Below are positions 10,735 to 24,883 of a stretch of 64,000 nt of DNA, piece after piece. Source of the stretch: Paraspadella gotoi (Eukaryota; Chaetognatha); assembly GCA_051294375.1 (NCBI GenBank), contig CM119271.1, positions 11,508,227 through 11,572,226 on the forward strand. The letters run 5' to 3'. Under the pieces are notes generated by a model that had not been told where the DNA came from, did not search any database, and worked only from the letters and a program-made list of their open reading frames with translations. Numbering within the stretch: position 1 is the first letter of the stretch; each line of letters opens with the position of its first letter. A program made the position numbers and the translations under genes.

Positions 10735-11090
10735 CCATCCCGCACTTTGCCATCCCGNNNNNNNNNNNNNNNNNNNNNNNNNCCTTTGCATCCCGCCCTT
10801 TGCCATCCCGTTTTTTGTCATCTCGCCCTTTGCCATCCCGCCCTTTGCCATCCTCGCTCTTTTCCATCCCGCCCTCTACTGACACTGTCATTCACGCCCT
10901 CTTTGCGGACCCGCCATTTGCCATCCGCCTTTGCCATCCCCCCTTTGTCATCCCGCCCCTTGTTATCTCGCCCTTTGCCATCCTCGCCTTTGCCATCCCG
11001 CTCTTTGCCATCCCGCCCTCTACTGACACTGTCTCACGCCCTCTTGCGGACCCGGCCATTTTGCCATCCCCCTCTTCATTCTCGCCTTTG
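10735..11090 (+). repeat. CCCTTTGCCATCCCG 15-bp minisatellite, with 25-N gap
   Basis: About 15 imperfect units of GCCCTTTGCCATCCC. A gap at 10758-10782 lies inside. Reversed relatives are at 16915-17165 and 21085-21340. No coding sequence. Confidence 0.88.
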
Positions 11091-11099
11091 ACATGGACT

Positions 11100-11440
11100 T
11101 CTTCCCTTGACCTCCTGCCTCCTCCTATTTTCCTCCCTTCCTCCTTCCTTTCTCCCTCTCCTCCTCCTCTTCCTTCCTCTCTTCTTCTTCCTCCTCATCC
11201 TTCCATCTTCCTCTCTTCCTCTCTCTCTTCCCCTCTTTCTCCTCCTCTTCCATTCTCTCTTCCCATCCTCATATTCTTCTCCTTCCTCCTCCTCTTACTC
11301 CTTGCCCCTTCCTCTCTTCCTTCTCTTTCTCCTCCTACACTTCTTTCCTCTTCTCTCCCCTTCTTCTCCTCCTCCTCCTTCCTCTCTTCCTCCTCCTCTT
11401 TTCGTCCATCTTCCTCCTCCTCCTTCCTCTCTAAAAACCT
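11100..11440 (+). repeat. Pyrimidine-only TCC/TTC tract
   Basis: About 340 bases of TCCTCCTCTTCC-type polypyrimidine. Mirror copies as purine tracts are at 16350-16900 and 20740-21045. It can form triplex DNA. Confidence 0.9.
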
Positions 11441-11974
11441 GATATTCATTATTTTTACTCGAAATGATTCCTTGCTATTTTTATCTCAGTCACGTTGTTA
11501 AGTGTTTTTTAACCTTTAAAAAGTTATAAGGAATAAATTAAACTTATCCTATTATTTTTTAAAATACTTTTTACACATGCAGGTTTGCCATCATTTTTTT
11601 CTTAAATAAAAAAATATTATCTTAATGATTAGTGATGTATTATTCTGCATTTCGTTTTATTTATCTTAGTTCAACACCTATTTAAATAAAAATAATATTT
11701 AAGAAATAGTGATTTTTTTAATTTTAATATTTTAATTTTAATAATGACTTTTTCACCGATAATCCTTTTTTAAAAGTTTCTTTCAGCAAAACAAAAGGAA
11801 TTATCTCTTTATTCAATCGTCGTAATTTTTTTTTTTAAATATTTCACGAACATTGTTAAATATATCATTTTTAAAATTGTTATCAATTATCAATTTTTTC
11901 CGCTCTAAAAGATAGTTTGGATTTCGTCGCTCTTTGAAAAAAATGTTCAAAAAATTATATGAATGTATGGCACT

Positions 11975-12592
11975 AAGGCGGGCAAAATTGAAACTCAGAC
12001 TTTTTATAACTTTTATTCTTCAAAAAAATGCCTTTTTTCCTTCTATTAACTAAATCGATTTTCATGCAACTTTTTGAATTTAGTTGCTATTGGGTTGTTT
12101 GCACTGAAGCTTTTAAATATTTAAATATATATAACAATGACAAAAATTTTTTTTAAAAAAGTTAGTTTTTAAGAACGGATTGCCTATAGAGTTGAAAGTT
12201 AAATGAAGTTAGTACTACAATTTTTTTAAAATTTTGACAAGAAATTGGTTAAAAAAACAGAACAAAACGTTAAAAAATCATCATCATCATTATCATATGG
12301 CTGAATTTTCCTAGTTTTTTTTAGAAATTTTTAATCAATAAAACAAAAAATTTTAAATTTGTATTTAAGTAACCTTATATTAACTTTTAAGCTTTATCAA
12401 ATCCTTAAAAAAATTGAAAATTCAGAAAATTTTTTTAACTATATATAGTAACTAAAATAATCTTTAAATGCTTCCGTGCGCTTATTAATAAGATAATTAT
12501 TTTTAAAATTAATTTTTATTTTCATATTCTTTAACTATCGTCTTTATATTATTTATTGAGAGAACTTCTAGTTTTCAACCTGTTTCGCGGCC
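11975..12592. mobile_element. Candidate 618-bp non-autonomous insertion with 9-bp flanking repeats
   Basis: TATGGCACT occurs at both ends (11966-11974 and 12593-12601). The interior is AT-rich and non-coding. Its ends read inward as GGCGGGCAAA and GGCCGCGAAA, weakly similar. The P2 left arm (about 18138) has a single target-like sequence and no insert, like an empty site. Copies are in the P1 right arm (about 15185-15805) and the P2 right arm (about 19575-20190). A deletion between direct repeats in the P2 left arm is an equal alternative. Confidence 0.35.
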
Positions 12593-13220
12593 TATGGCAC
12601 TCTTTTACACAATTACTCGATTTTTGTTTCAAAACTGTTTTGATATATGGAAAGGTCTAGTATAGTAATCGCGCAGTTTAATGTAAATAATTCAAAAATC
12701 ATTTATTTAGAAATTCTGTCGGGAGGATTCGAAATTTTTAAAGAAAGTTTATAAAAGAAAAATATATATAAACGATTCTTTATATTTGTGATTTCTATTT
12801 TATTTAACTTTAACTTAATATTCTAGTGTTTTCTTAATTATCTATTTCCACTATCATCCAACTTTCCGGTTTAAGCGCAAATGAAAAATAGATAATTCTG
12901 ACACTAAACTTTTGTGTACCTCATAATTATTATTAATATTTATTATGATATTACTTAATATTAATATTAATTATAATTCTCACCTGGAACTTTTTTATGT
13001 ACATTGATGGTCTTCTATTTTTTCGATGCGTCGATCCATAATTGGCCAAGATTGGCGGCTAGTGTGGGAACTGGAGTGGACCAGCCCCACTGGAGCAGGT
13101 TTGTGGTATTGGCGAGTTGGTTGGCGAATCTATGGAGTAGTTTCGACTTGCTGAGTGGGATGTGAGGAGGAGGATGGAGGAGCAGGAGGAGGGATGGGTG
13201 ATTATTTTTATCTTGCAATT

Positions 13221-13253
<33 letters not shown>

Positions 13254-16200
13254 CTGCTGCTCTGCTGCTCCGTCTCGTGCTCTCTTCTCTCTCTCTCTCT
13301 CCTCAAGGCCATCAGTATTCTGCGCAGGCTCACTCTCGCATCGGCCCTCCGACAAAACCCAGTGATGCTCACTTTAGCTTTTCATATCGAGTCTTGGCGC
13401 TGCATCTTCTGTCTCTCTTACGCTCTTCTCTCCCTTCAGCTGTCTCTCTCTCGCTCTTTCTTCTGTCTCTCTGCGCTCGCTCTGTTCTGTCTCTGTCTCT
13501 GTCTCCGTTGCTGCTGCAACCTTTTCTCGCAAATCGCGTGACTGGAATTCTTTAGATTTGAGGTCACGTGGAATCTTCTCTTTCTATCTTTTCTTTTCTT
13601 ATTGCTTTCTTTCTTTCTTTCTTTTTGTTCTTTCACCCTTTTCTATTTTTAGTCTTTTTCTTGCTTCTTTTTGTCTTGTTTGTTTCTCTATTCTCACTCT
13701 TTTCTGTCCTTTCTTTATTCTTTCTCTCTTTCTTTTTTTCTTGCAGTGAAACTGAATCTTGAGTACGTGCTCGCGAACGCTTTCACAAAATGGTTTCACT
13801 CTATCCGAAAAGCCATTTCACGCACTTCTTTCTCGCCATTTGCCATCCCGCCCTCTTCATTCTCGCCTTTGACATGACTTCTTTCCCTTGACCTCCTGCC
13901 TCCTCCTATTTTTCCTGAGAAAGAAGTGCGTGAAATGGCTTTTCGGATAGAGTGAAACCTTATTTGTGAAAGCTTCGGACACGTAGGTTCTCAAAACTTC
14001 AGTTCACAACTGCAAGAAAAAAAAGCAAGAGAGAAAGAAAATAGAAAGACAGAAAAGAGTGAGAATTAGAGAAACAAAACAAGACAAAAAGAAGAAGAAG
14101 ACAAAATAGAAAAGGGTAAAGAAAGAAAAGAAGAAGAAAGAAAGCAATAAGAAAGAAAAGAAGAAGAAGTTCCAGGACCTCGAAATCTAAAGAATTCCAG
14201 TCACGCCGATTTTTGCGAGGAAAAGAGGTTTGCCAGTCAGACGAGACAGAGACAGAGACAGAACAGAGCGAGCCAGAGAGCCAGAGAAAGAGCGAGAGAG
14301 AGGACAGCGAAGAGAGGGCGTAAGAGAGGACAGAGATGCGCGCAGCTCGATATGGAAAAGCTAAAGTTGACATCACTCTGGGTTTTTTGCTCGGAGAGGC
14401 CGATGGAGAACAATCGAATCCGGCTGGGAGCACTCGCAGAAATACTGATGGCCTTGAGAGGAGAGAGAGAGAAGAGAGCACGAGAGGAGCAGAGAGAGCA
14501 GATAGAGAAGAAGAGAGATGAGAGAGAGAGAGAGAATTGCAAAGATAAAATATCCCTCATCCTCGTCTCCTGCTCCTTCCTCCTCTCCTCCTCATCCCAC
14601 TCAGCAAGTCGAAACTATCCTAGGATTGCCAACCAGACTCGGCCAATGCCACAACCTTGCTCCAGTGGGGCTGGTCCACTCCAGTTCCCTACACTTAGCC
14701 GCAATCTTGGCCAATATGGATCGACGCATCGGAAAAAATAGAAGACCATCAATGTACATAAAAAGTTCCAGGTGTAGAAAATTATAATTAATTGATTAAA
14801 TATTAAGTAATATTATTAAATAAATATTAATAATAATTATGAGACAAAGAAGTTTAGGTCAGAATTATATTATTTCTATTTGCGTTAAAACAACCCGGAA
14901 AAGTTGGATGAAGTGGAATAGATAATTTAAGAAGAATAGAATATTAGTAAAAACAGGTAAAATAGAAACACAAATATAGAGAATCGTTTTATATATTTTC
15001 TTTATACTAAACTTTCTTTAAAAAATTGGGTGTCGAATCTTCTCCCGACAGGAACGATTTCTAAAATAAATGATTTTTCGTCAAAATTATTTACATTAAA
15101 CTGCGCGTTACTATACTAGACCTTTCCATATATCAAAAAGTTTTGAAATCAAAAATCGACGTAATTGTGGTAAAAGAGTGCCATAGGCCGCGAAACAGGT
15201 TGAAAACTAGAAGTTCTCTCAATAAATAATATAAAGACGATAGTTAAAGAATATGAAAATAAAAATTAATTTTAAAAATAATTATCTTATTAATAAGCGC
15301 ACGGAAGCATTTAAAGATTATTTTAGTTACTATATATAGTTAAAAAAATTTTCTGAATTTTCAATTTTTTTAAGGATTTGATAAAGCTTAAAAGTTAATA
15401 TAAGGTTACTTAAATACAAATTTAAAATTTTTTGTTTTATTGATTAAAAATTTCTAAAAAAAACTAGGAAAATTCAGCCATATGATAATGATGATGATGA
15501 TTTTTTAACGTTTTGTTCTGTTTTTTTAACCAATTTCTTGTCAAAATTTTAAAAAAATTGTAGTACTAACTTCATTTAACTTTCAACTCTATAGGCAATC
15601 CGTTCTTAAAAACTAACTTTTTTAAAAAAAATTTTTGTCATTGTTATATATATTTAAATATTTAAAAGCTTCAGTGCAAACAACCCAATAGCAACTAAAT
15701 TCAAAAAGTTGCATGAAAATCGATTTAGTTAATAGAAGGAAAAAAGGCATTTTTTTGAAGAATAAAAGTTATAACAAAGTCTGAGTAATTTGTAAAGCCG
15801 CTTAGTGCCCATTACATCATATGAATTTTTTGAACATTTTTTTTCAAAGAGGGCGACAAGAAATCCAAAACTATCTGTTTAGAGCGGAATAAGATGATAA
15901 TTGATAACAATTTTTAAAAATGATATTATTAACAATGTTCGTGAAATATTTAAAAAAAAAAATTACGACGATTGAATAAAGAGATAATTTCCTTGTTTTG
16001 CTGAAAGAAATTTTAAAAAAGGATTATCGGTGAAAAAGTATTATTAAAAATTAAAATAAAAATTTAAAAAAATCACTTTTCTTAATAATTATTTTTATTT
16101 AATAGGTTTGAACTAGATAAATAAAACGAAATGCAGAATAATAATCACTAATCATTAAGATATATTTTTTTTATTTAAGAAAAAAAATGATGGCAAACCT

Positions 16201-17299
16201 GCATGTGTAAAAAAGTATTTTAAAAATAAATAGGATAAGTTTTAATTTATTCCTTATAACTTTTTAAAGGTTAAAAAACACTTAACAACGTGACTGAGAT
16301 AAAAATAGCAGGAATCATTCGAGTAAAAATAATGAATATCAGGTTTTAGAAGAGGAAGGAGGAGGAGGAAGATGAGACGAAAGAGGAGGAGGAAGAGAGG
16401 AAGGAGGAGGAGGAAGAAGAGGGGAGAGAAGAGGAAGAAGTGTAGGAGGAGAAAGAGAAGGAAGAGAGGAAGGGGAGGAGTAAGAGGAGGAGAAGGAGGA
16501 AGAATATGAGGAGGAAGAGAGAAGGAAGAGGAGGAGAAAGAGGAGGAAGAGAGAGGAGGAGGAGAGAGGAAGAATGGAGGATGAGGAGGAAGAAGAAGAG
16601 AGGAAGGAAGAGGAGGAGGAGAGGCAGAAGGATCACGGAGGNNNNNNNNNNNNNNNNNNNNNNNNNTAGAAGTGTAGGAGGAGAAAGAGAAGGAAGAGAG
16701 GAAGGGGGAGGAGTAAGAGGAGGAGAAGGAGGAAGAATATGAGGAGGAAAGAGAAATGGAAAGAGGAGAGAAAGAGGAGGAAGAAGAGAGGAGGAGGAGG
16801 AGAGGAAGAAGGAATGAGGAGGAAGAAGAAGAGAGGAAGGAAGAGGAGGTGGGAAGAGGACGGAGGAGAAAAGGAGGAGGCAGGAGGTAAGGAAGAAGCA
16901 TCAAGGAGATGAAGGCGGCGGATGGCAAATGGCGGGATCCGCAAACCGAGGCGTGATGACAGTTCAGTAGAGGGACGGGATGGAAAGAGCGTCAGGCGGG
17001 ATGGCAAGGGCGGATACAAGGGTGCGGGATGACAAAGGGACGGATGCAGCGGATGGAATGGGTCCCAAAGAGGCGGAGCCATGTAGTACGGGCGATGGAA
17101 AAGGATGGCCAAGCTGATGGAAAGTGCGAATCAAAACGAAGGGCATCAGGCGGATGGCAAGCGAGCAAAGGCGTAGTGACCTAAGACTCCGACGGAGGAG
17201 AAAGCGTCCGTGCGTGGAATCATCGCGAGGAAACGGCGCCTGTTTAGATGAGAGATGATGAGTATGAGACGAGACGACGAGACGATGACGAAGTGAAGA

Positions 17300-18718
17300 G
17301 ATAACGACAACGATGACGACACGATACGAAAATACTCATCGTCACTCTCTCTCTCCGCTCTCTCTCTCCTCTCTCTCTCGCTGCTCTCATGCTCTCTCTC
17401 TTCTCCTTCTCCCTACTCTTTTTCTGTATCATTCTTTCTCCCACTCACCTGAGCCGAAAAATTCCCTTGATGCCAGCGAAATGAAAAAGATAGTTCGAGT
17501 CACTTTCTTCCTCTTTCTCTCCCTCTTCTTCCTCCTCCTCCTCCTTCCTCTCTTCCTCCTCCTCTTTTTCGTCATCTTCCTCCTCCTCCTCCTCTTCTAA
17601 AAACCTGATATTCATTATTTTTACTCGAATGATTCCTGCTATTTTTATCTCAGTCACGTTGTTAAGTGTTTTTTAACCTTTAAAAAGTTATAAGGAATAA
17701 ATTAAAACTTATCCTATTTATTTTTAAAATACTTTTTTACACATGCAGGTTTGCCATCATTTTTTTCTTAAATAAAAAAAATATATCTTAATGATTAGTG
17801 ATTATTATTCTGCATTTCGTTTTATTTAATCTAGTTCAAACCTATTAAATAAAAATAATTATTAAGAAAAGTGATTTTTTTAAATTTTTAATTTTTAATT
17901 TTTAATAATAACTTTTTCACCGATAATCCTTTTTTAAAAATTCTTTCAGCAAAACAAAGGAAATTATCTCTTTATTCAATTCGTCGTAATTTTTTTTTTT
18001 AAATATTTCACGAACATTGTTAAAAATATCATTTTTAAAAATTGTTATCAAATTATCAATTTTTTCCGCTCTAAAAGATAGTTTGGATTTCGTCCCTCTT
18101 TGAAAAAAAATGTTCAAAAAATTCATATGATGTATGGGCACCTTTTACACAATACTCGATTTTTGATTTCAAAACTTTTTATATATGGAAAGGTCTAGTA
18201 TATAATCCGCGCATTTAATGTAAAAATTTCAAAAATCATTTATTTAAAATTCTGTCGGGAGATTCGAATTTTTTAAAGAAAGTTTATAAAAGAAAATATA
18301 TAAAACATTTTTATATTTGATTTCATTTTATTTAACTTTATAATATTCTATTTTTCTTAAATTACTATTTCCACTTCATCCAACTTTCCGGTTTAACGCA
18401 AATAAAAAATAATAATTCTGACCTAAACTTTTTTGTCCATAATTATTATTAATATTATTAATAATATTATTAATATTAATATTAATTATAATTCTCACCT
18501 GAACTTTTTTATTCATGATGTCTTCTATTTTTTCGATGCGTCGATCCATATTGGCCAAGATTGGGCTAGTGTAGGGAACTGGAGTGGCCAGCCCCACTGG
18601 AGCAGGTTTGTGGATTGGCGAGTTGGTTGGCGAATCTATGGAGTAGTTTCGATTGCTGGAGTGGGATGAGGAGGAGGAGGAGGAGCAGGAGGAGGATGGG
18701 TGATATTTTAATCTTTGC

Positions 18719-18753
<35 letters not shown>

Positions 18754-18939
18754 GAAGGGAGAGAAGAGCGTAAGAGAGACAGAAGATGCAGCGCCAAGAC
18801 TCGATATGAAAAGCTAAAGTGAGCATCACTGGGTTTTGTCGGAGGGCCGATGCGAGAGTGAGCCTGCGCAGAATACTGATGGCCTTGAGGAGAGAGAGAG
18901 AGAGAAGAGAGCACGAGACGGAGCAGCAGAGCAGCAGAT

Positions 18940-18970
<31 letters not shown>

Positions 18971-21400
18971 AATGCAAAGATTAAAAAAATACCCATCCTC
19001 ACTCCTGCTCCTCCATCCTCCTCCTCAATCCCACTCCAGCAATCGAAACTACTCCATAGTTCGCCAAACCAACTCGCCAATCCACAAACCTGCTCCAGTG
19101 GGGTCTGGCCACTCCAAGTTCCCAACACTAGCCCAATCTTGGCCAATATGGATCGACGCATCGAAAAAATAGAAGACGATCAATGTAATAAAAAAGTTCA
19201 GGTGAGAATTATAATTAATATTAATATTAAGTAATATTATAATAAATTATTAATAATAATTATGAGTACAAAAAGTTTAGTGTCAGAATTATTATTTTGT
19301 CTATTTGCGTTAAACCGGAAAGTTGGATGAAGTGGAAATAGATAATTTAAGAAAAACTAGAATATTAATTAAAGTTAAATAAAATAGAAATCAAATTAAG
19401 AATCGTTTATATATATTTCTTTTATAAACTTTCTTTTAAAAATTCGAATCCTCCCGACAGAATTTTTAAATAAATGATTTCTTGAATTATTTTACATTAA
19501 ACTGCGCGATTATATACTAGACCTTTCCATATATAAAAAGTTTTGAAATCAAAAATCGAGTAATTGTGTAAAAGAGTGCCATAGGCCGCGAAACAGGTTG
19601 AAAACTAGAAGTTCTCTCAATAAATAATATAAAGACGATAGTTAAAGAATATGAAAATAAAAATTAATTTTAAAAATAATTATCTTATTAATAAGCGCAC
19701 GGAAGCATTTAAAGATTATTTTAGTTACTATATATAGTTAAAAAAATTTTCTGAATTTTCAATTTTTTTAAGGATTTGATAAAGCTTAAAAGTTAATATA
19801 AGGTTACTTAAATACAAATTTAAAATTTTTTGTTTTATTGATTAAAAATTTCTAAAAAAAACTAGGAAAATTCAGCCATATGATAATGATGATGATGATT
19901 TTTTAACGTTTTGTTCTGTTTTTTTAACCAATTTCTTGTCAAAATTTTAAAAAAATTGTAGTACTAACTTCATTTAACTTTCAACTCTATAGGCAATCCG
20001 TTCTTAAAAACTAACTTTTTTAAAAAAAATTTTTGTCATTGTTATATATATTTAAATATTTAAAAGCTTCAGTGCAAACAACCCAATAGCAACTAAATTC
20101 AAAAAGTTGCATGAAAATCGATTTAGTTAATAGAAGGAAAAAAGGCATTTTTTTGAAGAATAAAAGTTTTGAATAAAAATCGAGTATTTGTGGTAGGCCC
20201 ATACATCATATGAATTTTTTGAACATTTTTTTTCAAAGAGGACAAATCCAAACTATCTTTTAGAGCGGAAAAAATTGATAATTGATAACAATTTTTAAAA
20301 TGATATTTTAACAATGTTCGTGAAATATTTAAAAAAAAAATTACGACGATTGAATAAAGAGATAATTTCCTTTGTTTTGCTGAAAGAATTTTAAAAAAGG
20401 ATTATCGGTGAAAAAGTTATTATTAAAAATTAAAAATGTAAAAATTAAAAAAATCACTTTTCTTAATAATTATTTTTATTTAATAGGTTTGAACTAGATT
20501 AAATAAAACGAAATGCAGAATAATAATCACTAATCATTAAGATATATTTTTTTATTAAGAAAAAAATAATGGCAAACCTGCATGTGTAAAAAAGTATTTT
20601 AAAAATTAAATAGGATAAGTTTTAATTTATTCCTTATAACTTTTTAAAGGTTAAAAAACACTTAACAACGTGACTGAGATAAAAATAGCAGGAATCATCT
20701 CGAGTAAAAATAATGAATATCAGGTTTTAGAAGAGGAGAGGAGGGAGGGAAGATGAGCGAAAGAGGAGGAGGAAGAGAGGAAGGAGGAGGAGGAAGAAGA
20801 GGGGAGAGAAGAGGAAGAAGTGTAGGAGGAGAAAGAGAAGGAAGAGAGGAAGGGGGAGGAGTAAGAGGAGGAGAAGGAGGAAGAATATGAGGAGGAAGAG
20901 AGAATGGAAGAGGAGAAAAGAGGGGAAGAAGAGAGGAGGAGGAGAGAGGAAGAGGAGGATTGAGGAGGAAGAAGAAGAGAGGAAGGAAGAGGAGGAGGAA
21001 GAGGAGAAGGAGGAGGAGGAGGAGAAAAATAGGAGGAGGCAGGAGGTCAAGGGAAAGAAGTCATTCAAAGGCGAGAATGAAGAGGGCGGATGGCAAATGG
21101 CGGTCCGCAAACAGGGGCGTGATGACAGTGATCAGTAGAGGGACGGGATGGAAAGAGCGGGATGCAGCGGATGGCAGGGGAGTAACGGGTCGGGATGACA
21201 AAGGGGGGACGGGGAGGCAAAGGCGCGCAGAGTGATGCCATGCAGAGACGGCGACTGGAAAAGAGCGATGGCAAGGGATGGAAGGCGCGAGTGGACAAAA
21301 GGTGAAACGGCGGCAAGGCGATGGCAATCGAGCAAAGGCGTAGTTGACCCTAAGACCTCCGACGGAGGAGGAAAGCGTCCGTGCGTGGAATCATCGCGGA
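17300..21400. repeat. Palindrome P2, second copy of P1
   Basis: The left arm (about 17590-18750) and right arm (about 18935-20735) are inverted copies, and both match the P1 arms. The left arm lacks about 620 bp that the other three arms contain. The centre (about 18751-18930) is GA-rich. Confidence 0.92.
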
Positions 21401-21423
21401 GGAACGGCGCACGTTAGATGAGA

Positions 21424-23464
21424 GATGATTGACGACGATGAGATGACGAAGAAGAAACGAGCGAAGACGATGACGAATGAAGACGACTATGACGACGACG
21501 ATGACAATGAAGACGACGATGATGACGAAAAAGACGACGATGACGAAGAGACGACGACGATGACGACGACGATGACGAGAAGACGATGACGAAGAAGACG
21601 GAAAAAAAATAATGAGAAAAAATCGCACTTTCAAGAAAAGGTTTCGATAGTCTTTTTAAATAATAACTTAATAAATATTAAAATGTTAATTTTTGGTTTA
21701 AGTCGTGAGGGTCCCTAAAATAGGCGACCATTTCGCTTCATTTAATATGTAGGTTATTATGTAAAGATCTAATTTTATAAGTAAAAAAGAAATGGTTTGC
21801 TTCCCCTATTATTTTTAAGTATTGTTATTTATATAATTGTTTTTTTATTACAAATGTAAAGATAAGTTCTCTATTAGAGTTCCCAATTTTTATCTCAAAC
21901 TATTCTCTTAATTTCCCAACAGGACGAAGAGCAAAGATGGAACGACAGCGAGAAGAAGAAATCTGAGACAAGAATGGAGACTCATGCCTCAACTCATTGA
22001 CCGATTCTGTTTCATGGTTATTTATGCGTCCTGAGCTTAAGTCGCTCATTCTACTTATAGACTGACAAGTGATTGATAATGATAGACAGACAGGTGGATG
22101 ACTGACTGATCGACCGATTTACCGTCAATGAATGAGCAAACAAAAGACGTTATCGATTACGGCGCCACTTTTCAACTTAGCGGCTGAGCAAAGAAAATCA
22201 TCCAGAAGATTTACTCCCTTGTGTAGAAATAAAAAGCTAATTGAACTTGAAAATGACTTAAAAAAAATATATGTATTTCCGACTTTTCGATGTCTGATTC
22301 TAATCTTACCTTTGATATTTGACCTGCGACCTCTTACATTTTGTATCACTGAATCATATTACTTAACATGCGACCCTCTAAACTCTTGGACCTTTCAATT
22401 TACAACTGGTTGACATTTTTGTGAACGTCTGACTTGTGACCTCTGACCTACGATAAATTTTTACTTCTAAGCCTTAGACTTAGAGCTTTGACCTTTGTAA
22501 AACGCACCGACTTTTTTGGACCTGCAAACCTCCGACGCTTTGACCTCCGACCTAGAGATTAAAAGTGTGTTTGTTTTCTTGACGCATGCGATGATTATTA
22601 TTTATGTTAATAAACGAAAACAAAATGAAAGAACACAAGGCTACATTGATTGTTATTGATTAGCAAACGTAATTGATTGATTGAAAAGGGTATAGTGATT
22701 TGATTGATTGAAACAAGAAGGTATGTGATTGATTGATTTGAAACAAAAGGTAATGTCTGTTGGTGTTAAAAGTCTGCACTTTAAGTAAGTAACGATCGTG
22801 ACTTTTAGGCTTACCCACAAAAGATTACAAAATAATAATGTCTTTTTTGCTGAATTATTTTATTTTGTTTATGATTCGAGTTTTTTTACGCTCACTAATT
22901 GAGTTGTCTGCCGGCAAGTCACGATAATAATTTTTTTACCTCACGTTCATTTTTTAGATATTGGCAAAAATGAACTTTTAATCGCTGAGAATGAAATATT
23001 TTTCAATTTTTTTTGCTTTGATTCATTGTTCCTCCATTTGTTAAAATTGTCACGCCCATCTCATTTCAAATTTGTTTCATGAAATATTGCTCCCCCTCCA
23101 AAGTCTCGTTATGCTTTGCTATCAAGGACAGCATGAATATTCTGTTTATTTGAATAAGTAAAGAAGTAAATCAAGATTTTATATTTTAGTTTTTTTCGCC
23201 TTTGCTAGCGTTCATTTTAAAAGGTTGTTTTTATTGTAGAAGTATTGTTTATCGTGTTATATTGGAGTGATTGAAATATTAAAAGAAAGGATTCAAAGGA
23301 ATAATAAATTTTGATGTTATTTAATGTGAAGATTTTGGGTAGAAAGTGATTGAAGTATTATTTATTAAGCTGTGTATTTAAGGTGCTAAGTGTGGGTAAC
23401 GGAAAATAATTGCATCTCTACTGGCCACTAATTGACTTCAATAGATCGCCTCTGTGTTTTTAGA
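21424..23464. repeat. Inverted-repeat arm A' (partner of 8658-10640)
   Basis: Reverse complement of A with numerous single-base deletions. It includes the broken M4 exon copy at 21923-22065 and ends at a 25-N gap (23465-23489). Confidence 0.93.
21923..22065 (+). pseudogene. Inverted copy of the nAChR M4 exon (A' arm)
   Basis: This is 143 nt against 147 in the minus-strand exon at 9991-10137. Four one-base deletions, two of them in homopolymers, and one substitution break the frame in several places. The acceptor CCCAACAG and the terminal GACTGA are kept. It is most likely a lower-quality duplicate rather than a decayed gene. Confidence 0.85.
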
Positions 23465-23489
23465 NNNNNNNNNNNNNNNNNNNNNNNNN

Positions 23490-24849
23490 CTTGACGGATA
23501 AACAAGATTAAACAAGAATAAAAAAGATATATTCCTTAACAAAAAAAAAAAGATTAAACAAGATTAAATCAAAAAAATAAAAATCTAATGTCTTTGATTT
23601 TTTTTGTCCAAGAAGAAAAAGATTTCATCTACTCAAAATTTAATCCCAATTTTATTTTGATTTTTCTTGTTTATCTCATCTTTTAGTCCTTTTTCTCTTT
23701 CCTTCCTCCTCTCTCCTCCTCCTTCTCTTCCATCCTTTCCTCTCCTCCTTCTCCTTCTTCCTCGCCCCTTCCCTCTCCCTCCTCTTCTTCCTCCTCCCTT
23801 TTCTTTCTTCCTCCTTCTCTTCCTCCTCCTCTCCTCCTCTATTACTTCTCTTCCCTCCCTCCCTTCTTCCTCCTCCTCCTCCTTCTTTCCTTTTTCCTTC
23901 CGTCTTTCTCCTTCTCTTCTTCCTCCCCTTCTCTCCTCTCTCTCCTCCCCTTCCCTTCCTCATCTCTTTCTTCCTCCTTCTCTTCCTCCTTCTCTTCTTT
24001 CCTCCATCTTCCTCTTTTTCCGCTGCTGACTCTTTCCTCCCTCTCTCTGATTTCTCCTTTCTCTTCCTCCTCCTCTTCCTCCTTCTCTTCTTCCTGCCCC
24101 TTCTCTCGCCCTCCTCTTTTCTCCTCTTCTCGTGCGGCCTCCTTCTCTTCCTCCTTCCATCTCTCTCCTCCTCCTCCCCTTTCCATCAACCCTTCTGCCT
24201 CTTTTCTCAACTACTAAGGTTTGTCTCAACAGATTACGATGCAGTTAAAAAAGGTAAAAAGACCCGAAAAACTCAACGGATGCCTTATCTCCCCTTATCT
24301 GGAGAAGATGACGACGACGACAACGGACGATGTTTGATGACGACGACGACGACGCGACGCTATTGACATCTGACCAAGTTGGTCCGTCTTTTCCTCAATT
24401 TCCATCTCTCTTCTCTGTCTCCTCTCTCTTTCTCTCCTCCCTCCCTTCAAAATGTCCTTTTCAATAAAAACTCACAAATCCAGGGAAAAAAAAAGGAAGA
24501 AAAACAAAAGAAGAAAAAAGAAAGGAAAAATTCAATTTGGTTTTTTTTTTTCTTTTTTTCTTTGGTTTTCCTTTTCTTTTTCTTTTCTTTTCTCTTTTTC
24601 TCTTCTTTCTTTTCTTTTCCATTTATTTTTTTTCTTTTGCTTCTTTTTGTTTCTTCTTTTCTTTTTCTTACTTTTTTCTTTTTTTTCCCTTTTTTTTCGG
24701 TCTTTTTTAATTCTTCTATTTTTATTTTTAAAATGGAAAATGATAGATTTTGAATTCAATTGAATTCTTTAATTCTTCCACGGTCTTTCTCGTCGACTTT
24801 GGACTCTCACTCACTCTCTCTCTTCTCTCTCACATCTCTCCTCTGCTCA

Positions 24850-24883
<34 letters not shown>

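Larger units (their letters stand above)
10783..16641. repeat. Palindrome P1 (arms about 2.7 kb, centre 13839-13918)
   Basis: The left arm (about 11100-13838) reads as the reverse complement of the right arm (13919-16600). Landmarks: CGATGCGTCGATCCATA at 13023 against TATGGATCGACGCATCGG at 14715, and the CACGTTGTTAAG block at 11491 against CTTAACAACGTG at 16281. The whole palindrome lies between two exact 25-N gaps. The 80-bp centre is a fragment of the segment near 11050-11120. Contents are non-coding: AT-rich sequence, CT tracts and microsatellites. Confidence 0.93.

Noticed and set aside
10434-11501. 355-codon open frame rich in Val/Ile/Phe then Pro/Ser/Leu
   Set aside because: It is a translation of CGTCGT, CCCTTTGCCATCCC and TCCTCC repeats, with an N gap inside and mirror copies elsewhere.
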